A DNA stretch of 64,000 bases from Agrococcus carbonis (GTDB lineage Bacteria > Actinomycetota > Actinomycetes > Actinomycetales > Microbacteriaceae): positions 1,364,001 through 1,428,000 of the forward strand of contig NZ_LT629734.1 in assembly GCF_900104705.1 (NCBI RefSeq). The letters run 5' to 3'. The translations under genes and the position numbers were made by a program. The notes under the pieces were generated by a model that worked only from the letters and a program-made list of their open reading frames with translations, was not told the origin of the DNA and ran no database searches. This document shows positions 35,774 to 45,262 of this stretch, in pieces (position 1 is the first letter of the stretch; each line of letters begins with the position of its first letter).

Positions 35774-38305
35774 GTGGCCGACGCCGACCGGATCGCCGTC
35801 GGAGGGAGGCGGCTGCGGTTCTCGAACCCCGACAAGGTGCTGTACCCGGCCACCGGCACGACCAAGCGCGACGTGCTCGAGTACGTGCTGCGCGCATCCG
35901 CACCCCTCATGGCGCACATGGCCGGCCGCCCCGTCACGCGCAAGCGCTGGCCCGACGGCGTCGGCACCGAGGATGCGCCGGGCGAGGTGTTCTTCCAGAA
36001 GACGCTCGAGCGGGGCGCGCCCGAGTGGATCCAGACGATCGAGCAGCGCCACTCCACGGGCCCGAAGCACTACCCCGTCGTGACCGAGCCCGCGGTGCTC
36101 GCGTGGATGGCGCAGATGGGGGCGCTCGAGCTGCACGTGCCGCAGTGGCGGGTCGTCGACGGCGAGCGCTGGAACCCCGACCGGCTCGTGCTCGACCTCG
36201 ACCCGGGCGAGGGCGCGACGCTCGACGACTGCGCGCGCGTCGCGCTGTGGGTGCGCGAGCTGCTCATCGACATCGGGCTCGACCCCGTGCCGCTCACGAG
36301 CGGTTCGAAGGGCATCCACCTCTACACGCGGCTCGACGGCACCGTCACCTCCGAGCAGGCGAGCGAGGTCGCGCACCAGCTCGCGCGGTCGCTCGAGGAG
36401 ATGCACCCCGACCTCATCGTGAGCGACATGAAGAAGGCGAAGCGGCAGGGCAAGGTGCTCATCGACTGGAGCCAGAACTCCGGCTCCAAGACGACCGTCG
36501 CGCCCTACTCGCTGCGCGGGCGGCTGCGGCCGACCGTCGCGGCGCCGCGCACGTGGGACGAGATCGAAGCCGGCGGGCTCACGCAGCTCGAGTACGGCGA
36601 GGTGCTCGAGCGGCTCGAGCGCGACGGCGACCTCATCGCGGCGCTCGACCCGCCGCCCGACCGACTCGCGAAGTACCGCGGGCTGCGCTCGGCCTCCCGC
36701 ACGCCCGAGCCGATCCCCGAGGGGCCGCCCGTGCCGGGCGCGGGCACGGGCGACTCGTGGGTCGTGCACGAGCACCACGCGCGGCGGCTGCACTACGACC
36801 TGCGGCTCGAGCAGGAGGGCGTGCTCGTCTCGTGGGCGGTGCCGAAGGGGCTACCGGGCGCGGGCGACGGCAACCGGCTCGCGGTGCAGACCGAGGACCA
36901 CCCGCTCGAGTACGGCGGCTTCGAGGGCACGATCCCGAAGGGCGAGTACGGCGCGGGTGAGATCCGCATCTGGGACGCGGGGCGCGTGGAGCTCGAGAAG
37001 TTCCGCGACGACGAGGTGATCGGCACGCTGCACGGCCGGCCCGACGGGGGGCTCGGCGGCGAGCCCTACCGCTTCGCGCTCATCCGCACGGATGCCGAGC
37101 AGCGGCACTGGCTGCTGCACCGCATGAAGGAGCAGGACCCGGCGCGGGATGCGCGGAAGAAGGGGTATGCGCCGCCGGTCGTCGGCGGGAGCGGCGCCGC
37201 CACGGAGGGCGAGACGCCTGCGGCGGGCTCGGCGGAGGGCGGCTCGGCGAAAGGCGGCTCGGCGAAAGGCGGCTCGGCGAAGGCCGGCTCGGCGAAGGCC
37301 GCTGCGAAGCCTGCCGGTGCCCGCGCGAAGGCCGCACCGCAGACCGAGCTGCGCCCGATGCTCGCGACGGCGGCCGACGCATCCGACATCGACGACGAAG
37401 CGGAGTGGTCGTACGAGCTCAAGTGGGACGGCTGGCGCGCGATCGTGCAGGTGAGCGGCGACGAGGTGCGGCTCGTGAGCCGCGGCGGCAAGGACTACGC
37501 GGGCGCGTTCCCCGAGCTCGCCGCGGCCGTGCCGGGTGCGGTCGACGCCGAGGAGGCGGTGCTCGACGGCGAGATCGTGGTGCTGCAGCGGTCGGGATCG
37601 AGCGCGGGGTCGGCGAGCTTCGCGGCGCTGCAGGAGCGCGGCGGGCTCGAGGGCCGGCAGGCGGCGCGGGCCGCCGCGCGGACGCCGGCGACGCTCATGC
37701 TCTTCGACGTGCTCGAGGTCGAGGGTCGGCGGCTCGTCGACGAGCCGCTCGAGGCGCGGCAGGCGCGGCTCGCCGAGCTCGTGCGCGAGGGGCCGCGCGT
37801 GAAGCTCTCGAAGCCGCTGCGCGGCGACCTCGCGAGCATCCTCGAGGCGACGAGCGAGCGCGGCCTCGAGGGCGTCATGGCCAAGCGGCGCGAGAGTCGC
37901 TACCGGTCGGGCGCCCGCTCGGGCGACTGGCTCAAGCTCAAGCACGTGCTCGCGCGAGAGGTCGTCGTGATCGGCTGGCTCGAGGGCAAGGGGTCGCTCG
38001 CGGGCACGGTCGGCTCGCTCGTGCTCGCGCTGCCGGGCGAGGGCGGGCGGATGCGCTACGCCGGCCGGGTGGGCACGGGCTTCACCGATGCCCAGCGCGA
38101 TCGGCTGCGCGAGCAGCTGCGCGAGCGGAAGACCGTGCCCGCGGTCGACGACCTGCCCTCGGACGTCGCGCGGACGGCACGGTGGGTGCGCGCGACGGTC
38201 GCCGAGGTCGAGCACACCGAGCTCACCGCCTCCGGCGCCCTGCGTCACCCCGTGTGGCGGGGCCTCCGCCCCGACAAGTCGCTCGCCGACCTGAACGCGC
38301 GGTAG
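35774..38305 (+). CDS. ligD: LigD: polymerase-phosphoesterase-ligase for NHEJ
   Basis: 843 residues, GTG start 1 bp after ku. The N-terminal primase-polymerase domain (~1-290) has LVLDLDPGEGATLDD (metal-binding Asp pair) and LTSGSKGIHLY. The 3'-phosphoesterase domain (~310-460) has HEHHARRLHYDLRLEQEG with the catalytic His/Asp set. A Gly-Ser-Ala-Lys linker (~480-515) follows. The ATP-dependent ligase (~530-843) has nucleophile Lys550 in ELKWDGWRA, LFDVLEVEG and GVMAKRR, and an OB-fold at the end. The domain order is that of mycobacterial LigD. Together with Ku it repairs double-strand breaks. The linker is encoded by 15-bp tandem repeats. Confidence 0.96.
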   Translation: MADADRIAVGGRRLRFSNPDKVLYPATGTTKRDVLEYVLRASAPLMAHMAGRPVTRKRWPDGVGTEDAPGEVFFQKTLERGAPEWIQTIEQRHSTGPKHYPVVTEPAVLAWMAQMGALELHVPQWRVVDGERWNPDRLVLDLDPGEGATLDDCARVALWVRELLIDIGLDPVPLTSGSKGIHLYTRLDGTVTSEQASEVAHQLARSLEEMHPDLIVSDMKKAKRQGKVLIDWSQNSGSKTTVAPYSLRGRLRPTVAAPRTWDEIEAGGLTQLEYGEVLERLERDGDLIAALDPPPDRLAKYRGLRSASRTPEPIPEGPPVPGAGTGDSWVVHEHHARRLHYDLRLEQEGVLVSWAVPKGLPGAGDGNRLAVQTEDHPLEYGGFEGTIPKGEYGAGEIRIWDAGRVELEKFRDDEVIGTLHGRPDGGLGGEPYRFALIRTDAEQRHWLLHRMKEQDPARDARKKGYAPPVVGGSGAATEGETPAAGSAEGGSAKGGSAKGGSAKAGSAKAAAKPAGARAKAAPQTELRPMLATAADASDIDDEAEWSYELKWDGWRAIVQVSGDEVRLVSRGGKDYAGAFPELAAAVPGAVDAEEAVLDGEIVVLQRSGSSAGSASFAALQERGGLEGRQAARAAARTPATLMLFDVLEVEGRRLVDEPLEARQARLAELVREGPRVKLSKPLRGDLASILEATSERGLEGVMAKRRESRYRSGARSGDWLKLKHVLAREVVVIGWLEGKGSLAGTVGSLVLALPGEGGRMRYAGRVGTGFTDAQRDRLREQLRERKTVPAVDDLPSDVARTARWVRATVAEVEHTELTASGALRHPVWRGLRPDKSLADLNAR
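37226..37300 (+). repeat. Five 15-bp in-frame repeats in the ligD linker
   Basis: Units of GGCTCGGCGAAAGGC type encode G-S-A-(K/E)-(G/A) five times between the phosphoesterase and ligase domains. Unit number can change in steps of five residues without a frameshift. Confidence 0.9.
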
Positions 38306-38378
38306 TCGGCAGGAGCGGAGCACCCCGGGCGGGGGCCGCAGGGCGATCCGCGCACGCCCTTTCAGGCATGCTGGCAGG

Positions 38379-39596
38379 GTGAGCCACGACGCCCCGCCCG
38401 ACGACGCGCCGCTCGCAGGACTGCTGGTCGCAGACCTGTCGCGCGTGCTCGCCGGGCCGCTCGCCGGCACAGCGCTCGCGGATCTCGGCGCGCGCGTCAT
38501 CAAGGTCGAGCAGCCGGGCGTCGGCGACGGCACCCGCACCTGGTCGCCGCCCGCGTCGGCCACCGGCTCGACCTACTTCGACAGCGCCAACCGCGGCAAG
38601 GAGTCGGTCGCGCTCGACCTGACCGATCGCGACGACCGCGCCCTCGCCCGCGAGCTCATCGCTCGCGCCGATGTCGTGATCGAGAACTTCCGGCCCGGCG
38701 GCGCCGCCCGGCTCGGGCTCGACCGCGACGCGCTGCTGCGCGAGCATCCGCGGCTCGTGTGGTGCTCGATCACCGGGTACGGCGCACAGCCCGGCGGTGC
38801 CGACCGGGCCGGCTACGACTTCGTCGTGCAGGCGGCGAGCGGCCTCATGCACATCACGGGCGACGCCGACGGACCGCCGACGAAGGCCGGCGTCGCGGTC
38901 GTCGACGTGCTGACGTCGAAGGACGCCCTCTCCGGCATCCTCGCGGCGCTCCTGCGGCGCGAGCGCACCGGGCGCGGCGGCCTCGTCGAGGTCGCGCTGC
39001 TGACGAGCGCGCAGGCGGCGCTCGTCAACCAGCTGCAGACCGTGCTCGGGCCCGTCGTGCCGCCAGCCGACGCGGATCGCGATGCCGCGGGCGCGCCGGC
39101 GACCGAGCCGCGCCGAGCCGGCAGCGCGCATCCGTCGATCGTGCCCTACCAGCTGCTCGACACCGGCGACGGGCCGCTCGCGGTCGCGGTCGGCACCGAC
39201 GCGCAGTTCCGGGCCTTCGCCGCCCTGCTGGGCGCGCCGGAGCTCGCCGACGACGCGCGCTTCGCGACCAATCCCCAGCGCGTCGCCCACCGCGAGGCGC
39301 TCGTGCCGCTGCTCGAGCGCGCGCTCGCGCGCCACGGCGCCGCCGTGTGGGAGCGGCGGATGCTCGCCGCCGGGCTCGTCGCGAGCCGCGTGCGCACGAT
39401 CGGCGAGGGCCTCGAGCTCGCCGCGGAGCTCGGTCTCGAGCCCGTCGTCGAGGTGCGCGGCGGCGCCGGTGCCGGCCGGCAGCCCGCCTCCCCCATCCGC
39501 ATCGACGGTCGCGCGCGCACCGCGAGCGCCGCGCCGCCCCTGCTCGGTGAGCACGACGCCGACGTGCGGGGCTGGCTGTCGCGACCCGCGCCGTGA
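38379..39596 (+). CDS. CaiB/BaiF-type CoA-transferase (family III)
   Basis: 405 residues. It moves CoA between carboxylic acids through an aspartyl-CoA intermediate. The N-terminal signature is LLVADLSRVLAGPLAGTALADLGARVIKVE; other motifs are SANRGKESVALDL, a VIENFRPG motif, SITGYGAQPGGADRAGYDFV (with the catalytic Asp of the GYD segment) and GIC-region KDALSGI. It lies 91 bp upstream of a glutaryl-CoA dehydrogenase gene. That pairing resembles glutarate activation by a SugCT-type transferase, so glutarate or a related dicarboxylate is the likely acceptor (inference). It starts with GTG; no strong Shine-Dalgarno site is seen. Confidence 0.88.
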   Translation: MSHDAPPDDAPLAGLLVADLSRVLAGPLAGTALADLGARVIKVEQPGVGDGTRTWSPPASATGSTYFDSANRGKESVALDLTDRDDRALARELIARADVVIENFRPGGAARLGLDRDALLREHPRLVWCSITGYGAQPGGADRAGYDFVVQAASGLMHITGDADGPPTKAGVAVVDVLTSKDALSGILAALLRRERTGRGGLVEVALLTSAQAALVNQLQTVLGPVVPPADADRDAAGAPATEPRRAGSAHPSIVPYQLLDTGDGPLAVAVGTDAQFRAFAALLGAPELADDARFATNPQRVAHREALVPLLERALARHGAAVWERRMLAAGLVASRVRTIGEGLELAAELGLEPVVEVRGGAGAGRQPASPIRIDGRARTASAAPPLLGEHDADVRGWLSRPAP

Positions 39597-39687
39597 CCCC
39601 GGCATCCCGCCGACCCGCGCAACCACACCCCGCCTCCGCCCCCGACGCATCCGACCCGACCCACGCCGATCCACACCGAGGAGCCCC

Positions 39688-40860
39688 ATGACTACCGACC
39701 TGCTCGATCTCGAATCGCTGCTCACCGACGAGGAGCGCGCGGTGCGCGCGCGGGTGCGGGCGCTCGTCGACCGGGAGGTCCGCCCGCACATCGCGGACTG
39801 GTTCGAGCGCGGGCACTTCCCGCGCGAGCTCGCGCCCGTGCTGGGCGAGGCCGGGCTGCTCGGCATGCACCTGACGGGCCACGGATGCGCGGGGCGCTCG
39901 GCGGTCGAGTACGGCATCGCGATGCAGGAGCTCGAGGCCGGCGACAGCGGCATCCGCACCTTCGTGTCGGTGCAGGGGTCGCTCGCGATGACGGCGATCG
40001 CGAAGCACGGGTCGGAGGAGCAGCGGCAGCAGTGGCTGCCGCGCATGGCGGCCGGCGAGGCGATCGGGTGCTTCGGGCTCACCGAGCCCGGCGCCGGGAG
40101 CGACCCCGGCGCGATGACGACGTTCGCGCGGCGCGACGGCGACGACTGGGTGCTCGACGGCGCGAAGCGCTGGATCGGGCTCGCGTCGATCGCGGACGTC
40201 GCGGTCATCTGGGCGCAGACCGAGGAAGGGGTGCGCGGCTTCCTCGTCGAGACCTCCGCGCAGGGCCGACCGACGCCGGGCTTCACCGCGACGCCGATCG
40301 AGCCGAAGCTCTCGATGCGCGCGTCGATCCAGTGCGACATCGTGCTCGACGGCGTGCGCGTGCCGGAGTCGGCGCGGCTCCCGGAGGCGCGCGGGCTGCG
40401 CGCGCCGTTCGAGTGCCTCAACGAGGCGCGCTACGGCATCGCGTGGGGCGCGCTCGGCGCCGGCCGCGATGCGCTCGAGGTCGCGCTCGCCTACGCGGGC
40501 GAGCGCGAGGTCTTCGGCCGGCCGCTCGCGGGCATGCAGCTGACGCAGGCGCGGCTCGCCGAGATGGTGCTCGCGCTGCAGCAGGCGCAGCTGCTCGCGC
40601 TGCACCTCGGCCGCCGCAAGGACGCGGGGCTGCTGCGCCCGCACGAGATCTCGATGGGCAAGCTCGCCTCCTGCCGCACCGCGATCGAGATCGCGCGCGA
40701 GGCGCGGGCGCTGCTCGGCGGCAACGGCGTCTCGCTCGAGCACTCCCCGATGCGGCACGCGGCCAACCTCGAGAGCGTGCGCACCTACGAGGGCACCGAC
40801 GAGGTGCACACCCTCGTGATCGGGCAGGCGCTCACGGGCATCGCCGCCTTCCGCGGGTAG
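39688..40860 (+). CDS. gcdH: Glutaryl-CoA dehydrogenase-type acyl-CoA dehydrogenase
   Basis: 390 residues, FAD enzyme of the acyl-CoA dehydrogenase fold, expected to convert glutaryl-CoA to crotonyl-CoA and CO2. The catalytic Glu is in the C-terminal RTYEGTDEVHTLVIGQALTG (~366), the glutaryl-CoA dehydrogenase signature. Other motifs are GCFGLTEPGAGSDPG (~128), RWIGLASIADVAVIWAQ and GRDALEVALAYAGEREVFG. GAGGAG lies just before the ATG. Preceded by the CoA-transferase gene; the product would feed the crotonyl/3-hydroxybutyryl-CoA steps that the paa genes also use. Isovaleryl- or butyryl-CoA specificity is possible but fits the motif less well. Confidence 0.88.
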   Translation: MTTDLLDLESLLTDEERAVRARVRALVDREVRPHIADWFERGHFPRELAPVLGEAGLLGMHLTGHGCAGRSAVEYGIAMQELEAGDSGIRTFVSVQGSLAMTAIAKHGSEEQRQQWLPRMAAGEAIGCFGLTEPGAGSDPGAMTTFARRDGDDWVLDGAKRWIGLASIADVAVIWAQTEEGVRGFLVETSAQGRPTPGFTATPIEPKLSMRASIQCDIVLDGVRVPESARLPEARGLRAPFECLNEARYGIAWGALGAGRDALEVALAYAGEREVFGRPLAGMQLTQARLAEMVLALQQAQLLALHLGRRKDAGLLRPHEISMGKLASCRTAIEIAREARALLGGNGVSLEHSPMRHAANLESVRTYEGTDEVHTLVIGQALTGIAAFRG

Positions 40861-40873
40861 TCCCCCGCCCCCG

Positions 40874-40994
40874 CTGGTCGAGGAGCGCTCCCACCCGCTG
40901 GTCGAGGAGCGCGCGACCGCAGGCCGCCCGCGTCACGAGACCCACCCCGCTGGTCGAGGAGCGCGCGGCCGCAGGCCGCCCGCGTCACGAGACC
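40874..40994. repeat. Family A repeats, two full and one truncated copy
   Basis: CTGGTCGAGGAGCGC is present three times (40874, ~40897 and ~40949). The last two continue into GCGGCCGCAGGCCGCCCGCGTCACGAGACC-type right halves. They lie between the convergent gcdH and DinB-fold genes. Confidence 0.85.
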
Positions 40995-41016
40995 GAGGCA
41001 GCGATCCGCCGCCGCC

Positions 41017-41541
41017 TCAGCGAGCCTTCGTCACATCGACGACGTGGTGCTCGAGGTCGTGCAGCGCGTAGACGAGCAGCGTCTCGACCGTGAACACCGA
41101 GCCGTTGGAGCGCCTGCCCGGCCGGCCCCACGCATCCGCGGGCACCGCATCCGCCGCGTTCGCGAGCTGCGCCGCGGCGAGGTCGACCTCGGCGGCGACG
41201 TGCTCGGGGTCGAGGCTCGCGTAGTCGCCGTCGATCGCCGCCTGATCCTGATCCCAGTTCGCGAACACGGGATCGTCCTCGCCGAGCATCTGGTGCAGCC
41301 GCGTGCGCATCACGTCGCACACGTCGCGCACGTGCGCGGCGTACTCGAGCGGCGACCACGTCGCGTCGTCGGGCCGCTCCGTCACTGCGTCGCCGTGCAG
41401 CCGCTGGTGCATCGCGGCGGCGGCGTGGCGGATGCGGCGGCCGAGGTCGTCGCGCGGCGCGTCGAGCGGGTCGAACCCGCACTCGGGGCACCGCTCGTGC
41501 AGCACCCACGTCCAGTCCTTCGTGTCTGGCTCGATCGGCAT
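41017..41541 (-). CDS. DinB-fold protein with N-terminal CPECGFD motif
   Basis: 174 residues. The four-helix DinB/mycothiol-transferase fold is suggested by SPLEYAAHVRDVCDVMRTRLHQ (His near 70) and the C-terminal ALHDLEHHVVDV pair of His. Three metal-binding His are typical of the family. An N-terminal ERCPECGFDPLDAPRD motif (~17-32) is common in actinobacterial members and may bind a second metal or act as a cap. Likely a metal-dependent thiol transferase using mycothiol; the substrate is unknown. The ATG lies 6 nt after CAGGCT (- strand), a weak leaderless-type box. Confidence 0.85.
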   Translation of the reverse strand: MPIEPDTKDWTWVLHERCPECGFDPLDAPRDDLGRRIRHAAAAMHQRLHGDAVTERPDDATWSPLEYAAHVRDVCDVMRTRLHQMLGEDDPVFANWDQDQAAIDGDYASLDPEHVAAEVDLAAAQLANAADAVPADAWGRPGRRSNGSVFTVETLLVYALHDLEHHVVDVTKAR

Positions 41542-41688
41542 GCCGCCAGCCTGGCACGGCCGGGCCGGCCCCGCACGGCCCGGCCCGGCTGCGGATCATC
41601 CCCGAGGATGACCCGCTCTGGCCGTCGGGCGGATGCGGCGGCCCACCCCGGATTCCTAGCGTCGGAGGCAGACGGAGAGGACCGCACC

Positions 41689-41841
41689 ATGGAGATGTTC
41701 GAGCTGCTGCAGACGATCGCGAGCGCATCGCTCGTGGCGCTCGCGATCGCCGCGGGGACGGTGGTGGCGCTCGGCGCCGTCGTCATCGGGCTCGCGCGCG
41801 GCGCCGAGCTGCTGGGCCGGCGGGGCGGCCGGCGCGCCTGA
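41689..41841 (+). CDS. Small single-pass membrane protein
   Basis: 50 residues: MEMFELLQTIASASLV, then a hydrophobic helix (about 15-40) and a basic tail (LLGRRGGRRA). GGAGAGG lies nine bases before the ATG, and the codon use matches the neighbours. No family recognised. The positive-inside rule predicts N-out/C-in. It lies alone between the divergent DinB-fold gene and the thiolase operon, 270 bp before the latter. Confidence 0.55.
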   Translation: MEMFELLQTIASASLVALAIAAGTVVALGAVVIGLARGAELLGRRGGRRA

Positions 41842-42017
41842 CGCTCGCGCGCCGCCCGGCCGCACGACGAGCGCGGCGTCATCGGTCAGCCGGTGCTCGG
41901 CCCCAGCGAGCCGCCCGCCAGCCCGAAGAGCGTGACACCCGGTTGACGAACGGCGGCAGCGCGCACCCGTCCACGCAGGCGGCACGGCCGCGCACGGCCG
42001 CGCGGACCGCGCCGCGC

Positions 42018-42072
42018 TTGCAGCCGCATCCGCCGCCGCATACTGTATTCCTGAACGATCGGTCACTAATTC
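42018..42072 (+). promoter_or_regulatory. Promoter and PaaR-type operator of the thiolase arm
   Basis: -35 TTGCAG (42018-42023), a 17-nt spacer and -10 TACTGT (42041-42046) are followed by CTGAACGATCGGTCACTAAT and TC (42051-42072). The 22-bp block differs at one base from that upstream of paaA at 51685-51706, so the same TetR repressor probably binds both. Confidence 0.85.
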
Positions 42073-42110
42073 GGTCCGGTCGGCCCGCAGACAGCGCAGT
42101 CAGGAGTCCC

Positions 42111-43295
<1,185 letters not shown>

Positions 43296-43313
43296 GCGCC
43301 GCGTCGCCTTTCG

Positions 43314-43398
43314 CTGGTCGAGTAGGTCGGCGCAGCCGGCCGTATCGAGACCATGACCGTCCGTCGTCTCGATACGCGGCCTCCGGCCGCTACTCGAC
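43314..43398. repeat. Family A repeats in the paa operon
   Basis: CTGGTCGAGTAGGTCGGCG...GTATCGAGACC (43314-43352) and GTCTCGATACGCGGCC...GCTACTCGAC (43366-43398) fill most of the 154-bp gap between the thiolase and hydratase genes. Their hairpins could attenuate transcription inside the operon. Confidence 0.85.
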
Positions 43399-43449
43399 GA
43401 GCGAGCGGGAGGCGGCCCGCCGCCGCGCTACGAGCGAGGGGGCGGGGCG

Positions 43450-44304
43450 ATGAGCGAGACCCTCCGCATCGAGGATCGCGGCACCCACCTGCTCGCCACC
43501 CTCGACCGCCCCGAGAAGCGCAACGCCATCGACCAGGAGCTCGTCGACGCACTCCACGCCCTCTGCGCCCGGCTCGAGGTCGAGCGCCGCACCCTCGTGC
43601 TCGCGGGCGCCGGCGGCTCGTTCGCGGCCGGCGCCGACATCGCGCAGCTGCGCGAGCGCCGCGCGCCCGACGCGCTCGCCGGCATCAACACCCGCTGCTT
43701 CCAGCGCATCCGCGCCCTGCCGATGCCGGTGATCGCCGTGCTCGACGGCTACGCGCTCGGCGGCGGCGCCGAGCTCGCCTACGCCGCCGACATCCGCATC
43801 GGCACGCCGACGCTCAAGATCGGCAACCCCGAGACCGGGCTCGGCATCATCGCCGCGGCCGGCGCGACCTGGCGGCTGCCCCAGATCGTCGGCGACGCGC
43901 TCGCGAGCGAGATGCTGCTCACCGGCCGCATCCTGGGCGCCGACGAGGCGCTCGCCGCGGGCCTCGTGAGCGCCGTGCTCGAGCCCGAGGCGGCCCTCGC
44001 GCGCGCGACCGAGCTCGCCGAGCGGGTCGCCGCGCTCGACCCGGCCGCGACCCAGGCGACCAAGCGCGCGCTGCTCGCGCCCGCGCATGAGCACCCGCGC
44101 ATCGAGCTCAGCGAGCAGGCGGTGCTGTTCGAGAGCGACGAGAAGATGCGCCGCATGACCGACTTCCTCGAGCGGCGCGGCCGCTCGAGCGGCAACCGCC
44201 CGGCAGAGCGCGGCTCGGCCGACACCAGCCCGGGCGAGACCAACTCCGCCCCCAGCAGCGCGGCTGCCACCAGCCGAGCCGACACCGATCAGGAGCAGCG
44301 ATGA
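43450..44304 (+). CDS. paaF: Enoyl-CoA hydratase (PaaF-like)
   Basis: 284 residues, crotonase fold. It includes DRPEKRNAIDQELVDAL, an oxyanion hole in FAAGADIAQL (~60) and LGGGAELAYAADI with a catalytic-type Glu (~105), then GLGIIAAAGATWRLP with Glu/Gly variation at the second catalytic site. It probably hydrates 2,3-dehydroadipyl-CoA in phenylacetate breakdown. The core ends near residue 245; the last ~40 residues (Ser/Ala/Pro-rich; SPGETNSAPSSAAATS) are an unusual low-complexity tail. Its stop overlaps the following start (ATGA). The second glutamate assignment is uncertain. Confidence 0.85.
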   Translation: MSETLRIEDRGTHLLATLDRPEKRNAIDQELVDALHALCARLEVERRTLVLAGAGGSFAAGADIAQLRERRAPDALAGINTRCFQRIRALPMPVIAVLDGYALGGGAELAYAADIRIGTPTLKIGNPETGLGIIAAAGATWRLPQIVGDALASEMLLTGRILGADEALAAGLVSAVLEPEAALARATELAERVAALDPAATQATKRALLAPAHEHPRIELSEQAVLFESDEKMRRMTDFLERRGRSSGNRPAERGSADTSPGETNSAPSSAAATSRADTDQEQR

Positions 44305-45179
44305 CCGCAGACGACACGGATGCCGTGGTCGGCGCAGGCGCGCCCGAGCGCGTCGGGGTGCTCGGCGGCGGCCGCATGGGCGCCGGCATCGCGCACGCGT
44401 TCGTGCTCGCCGGCAGCCAGGTGGTCGTCGTCGAGCGCGACGACGTCGCCGCGCACGCGGCCCGCGAGCGGGTCACCGAGAGCCTGCGGAGGAGCGTCGA
44501 GCGCGGCTGGTCCGAGCCGCTCGCCGAGCTCGAGGGCCGCGTGGCGACCGCGGTCGACGTCGCCGCCTTCGCCGGCAGCGGTCTCGTGATCGAGGCCGTC
44601 CCCGAGGACGAGGCGCTCAAGGCGGATGCGCTCGGCCGCGTCGAGGCGGTCCTGGCGCCCGAGGCGGCGCTCGCGAGCAACACGTCCTCGATCTCGATCG
44701 ACCGGCTCGCGGCGGGCCTCGCGCGCCCCGAGCGCTTCCTGGGTCTCCACTTCTTCAACCCGGTCCCCGCATCCGCGCTCGTCGAGATCGTGCTCGGCGA
44801 GGCGACGGTCCCGGCGCTCGCGAACGACGCGCGCGCGTGGGTCGAGGCGCTCGGCAAGACGCCCGTCACCGTGCACGACGCGCCGGGCTTCGCGAGCTCG
44901 CGGCTCGGCGTCGCGATCGGGCTCGAGGCGATCCGCATGGTCGAGGAGGGCGTCGCGAGCCCGGGCGACATCGACGCCGCGATGGAGCTCGGCTACAAGC
45001 ACCCGGTCGGCCCCTTGCGCACGACCGACATCGTGGGGCTCGACGTGCGGCTCGGCATCGCCGAGCAGCTGCACCGCGACCTGGGCGACCGCTTCGCGCC
45101 GCCGCAGCTGCTGCGCGACATGGTCGCCGACGGCCGCCTCGGCAAGAAGAGCGGCCGCGGCTTCTACCACTGGGATTGA
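44301..45179 (+). CDS. paaH: 3-hydroxyacyl-CoA dehydrogenase (PaaH-like)
   Basis: 292 residues. The Rossmann domain includes GVLGGGRMGAGIAHAFVLAG (~15-34), NTSSISIDRLAAGLARPERF and GLHFFNPVP with the catalytic His (~150). The C-terminal dimerisation domain has DAPGFASSRLG and the GYKHPVGPLRTTDIVGLD substrate region. It oxidises 3-hydroxyadipyl-CoA to 3-oxoadipyl-CoA with NAD+. Its ATG overlaps the hydratase stop by 4 nt, so the two are coupled. At 292 residues it is the single-domain actinobacterial type, shorter than E. coli PaaH (475), which carries a duplicated C-terminal half. Confidence 0.9.
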   Translation: MTADDTDAVVGAGAPERVGVLGGGRMGAGIAHAFVLAGSQVVVVERDDVAAHAARERVTESLRRSVERGWSEPLAELEGRVATAVDVAAFAGSGLVIEAVPEDEALKADALGRVEAVLAPEAALASNTSSISIDRLAAGLARPERFLGLHFFNPVPASALVEIVLGEATVPALANDARAWVEALGKTPVTVHDAPGFASSRLGVAIGLEAIRMVEEGVASPGDIDAAMELGYKHPVGPLRTTDIVGLDVRLGIAEQLHRDLGDRFAPPQLLRDMVADGRLGKKSGRGFYHWD

Positions 45180-45184
45180 CCCGC

Positions 45185-45226
45185 AGGTCGAGGAGCGCGC
45201 CGCGCAGCGGAACGCGTCAGGAGACC
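45185..45226. repeat. Family A repeat before paaZ
   Basis: AGGTCGAGGAGCGCGCCGCG...GCGTCAGGAGACC occupies half of the 83-bp gap between paaH and paaZ. The end reads CAGGAGACC rather than the usual CACGAGACC. Confidence 0.8.
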
Positions 45227-45262
45227 GGAGACGACGAGACGACGAGAGAAGAAGGATCGACG

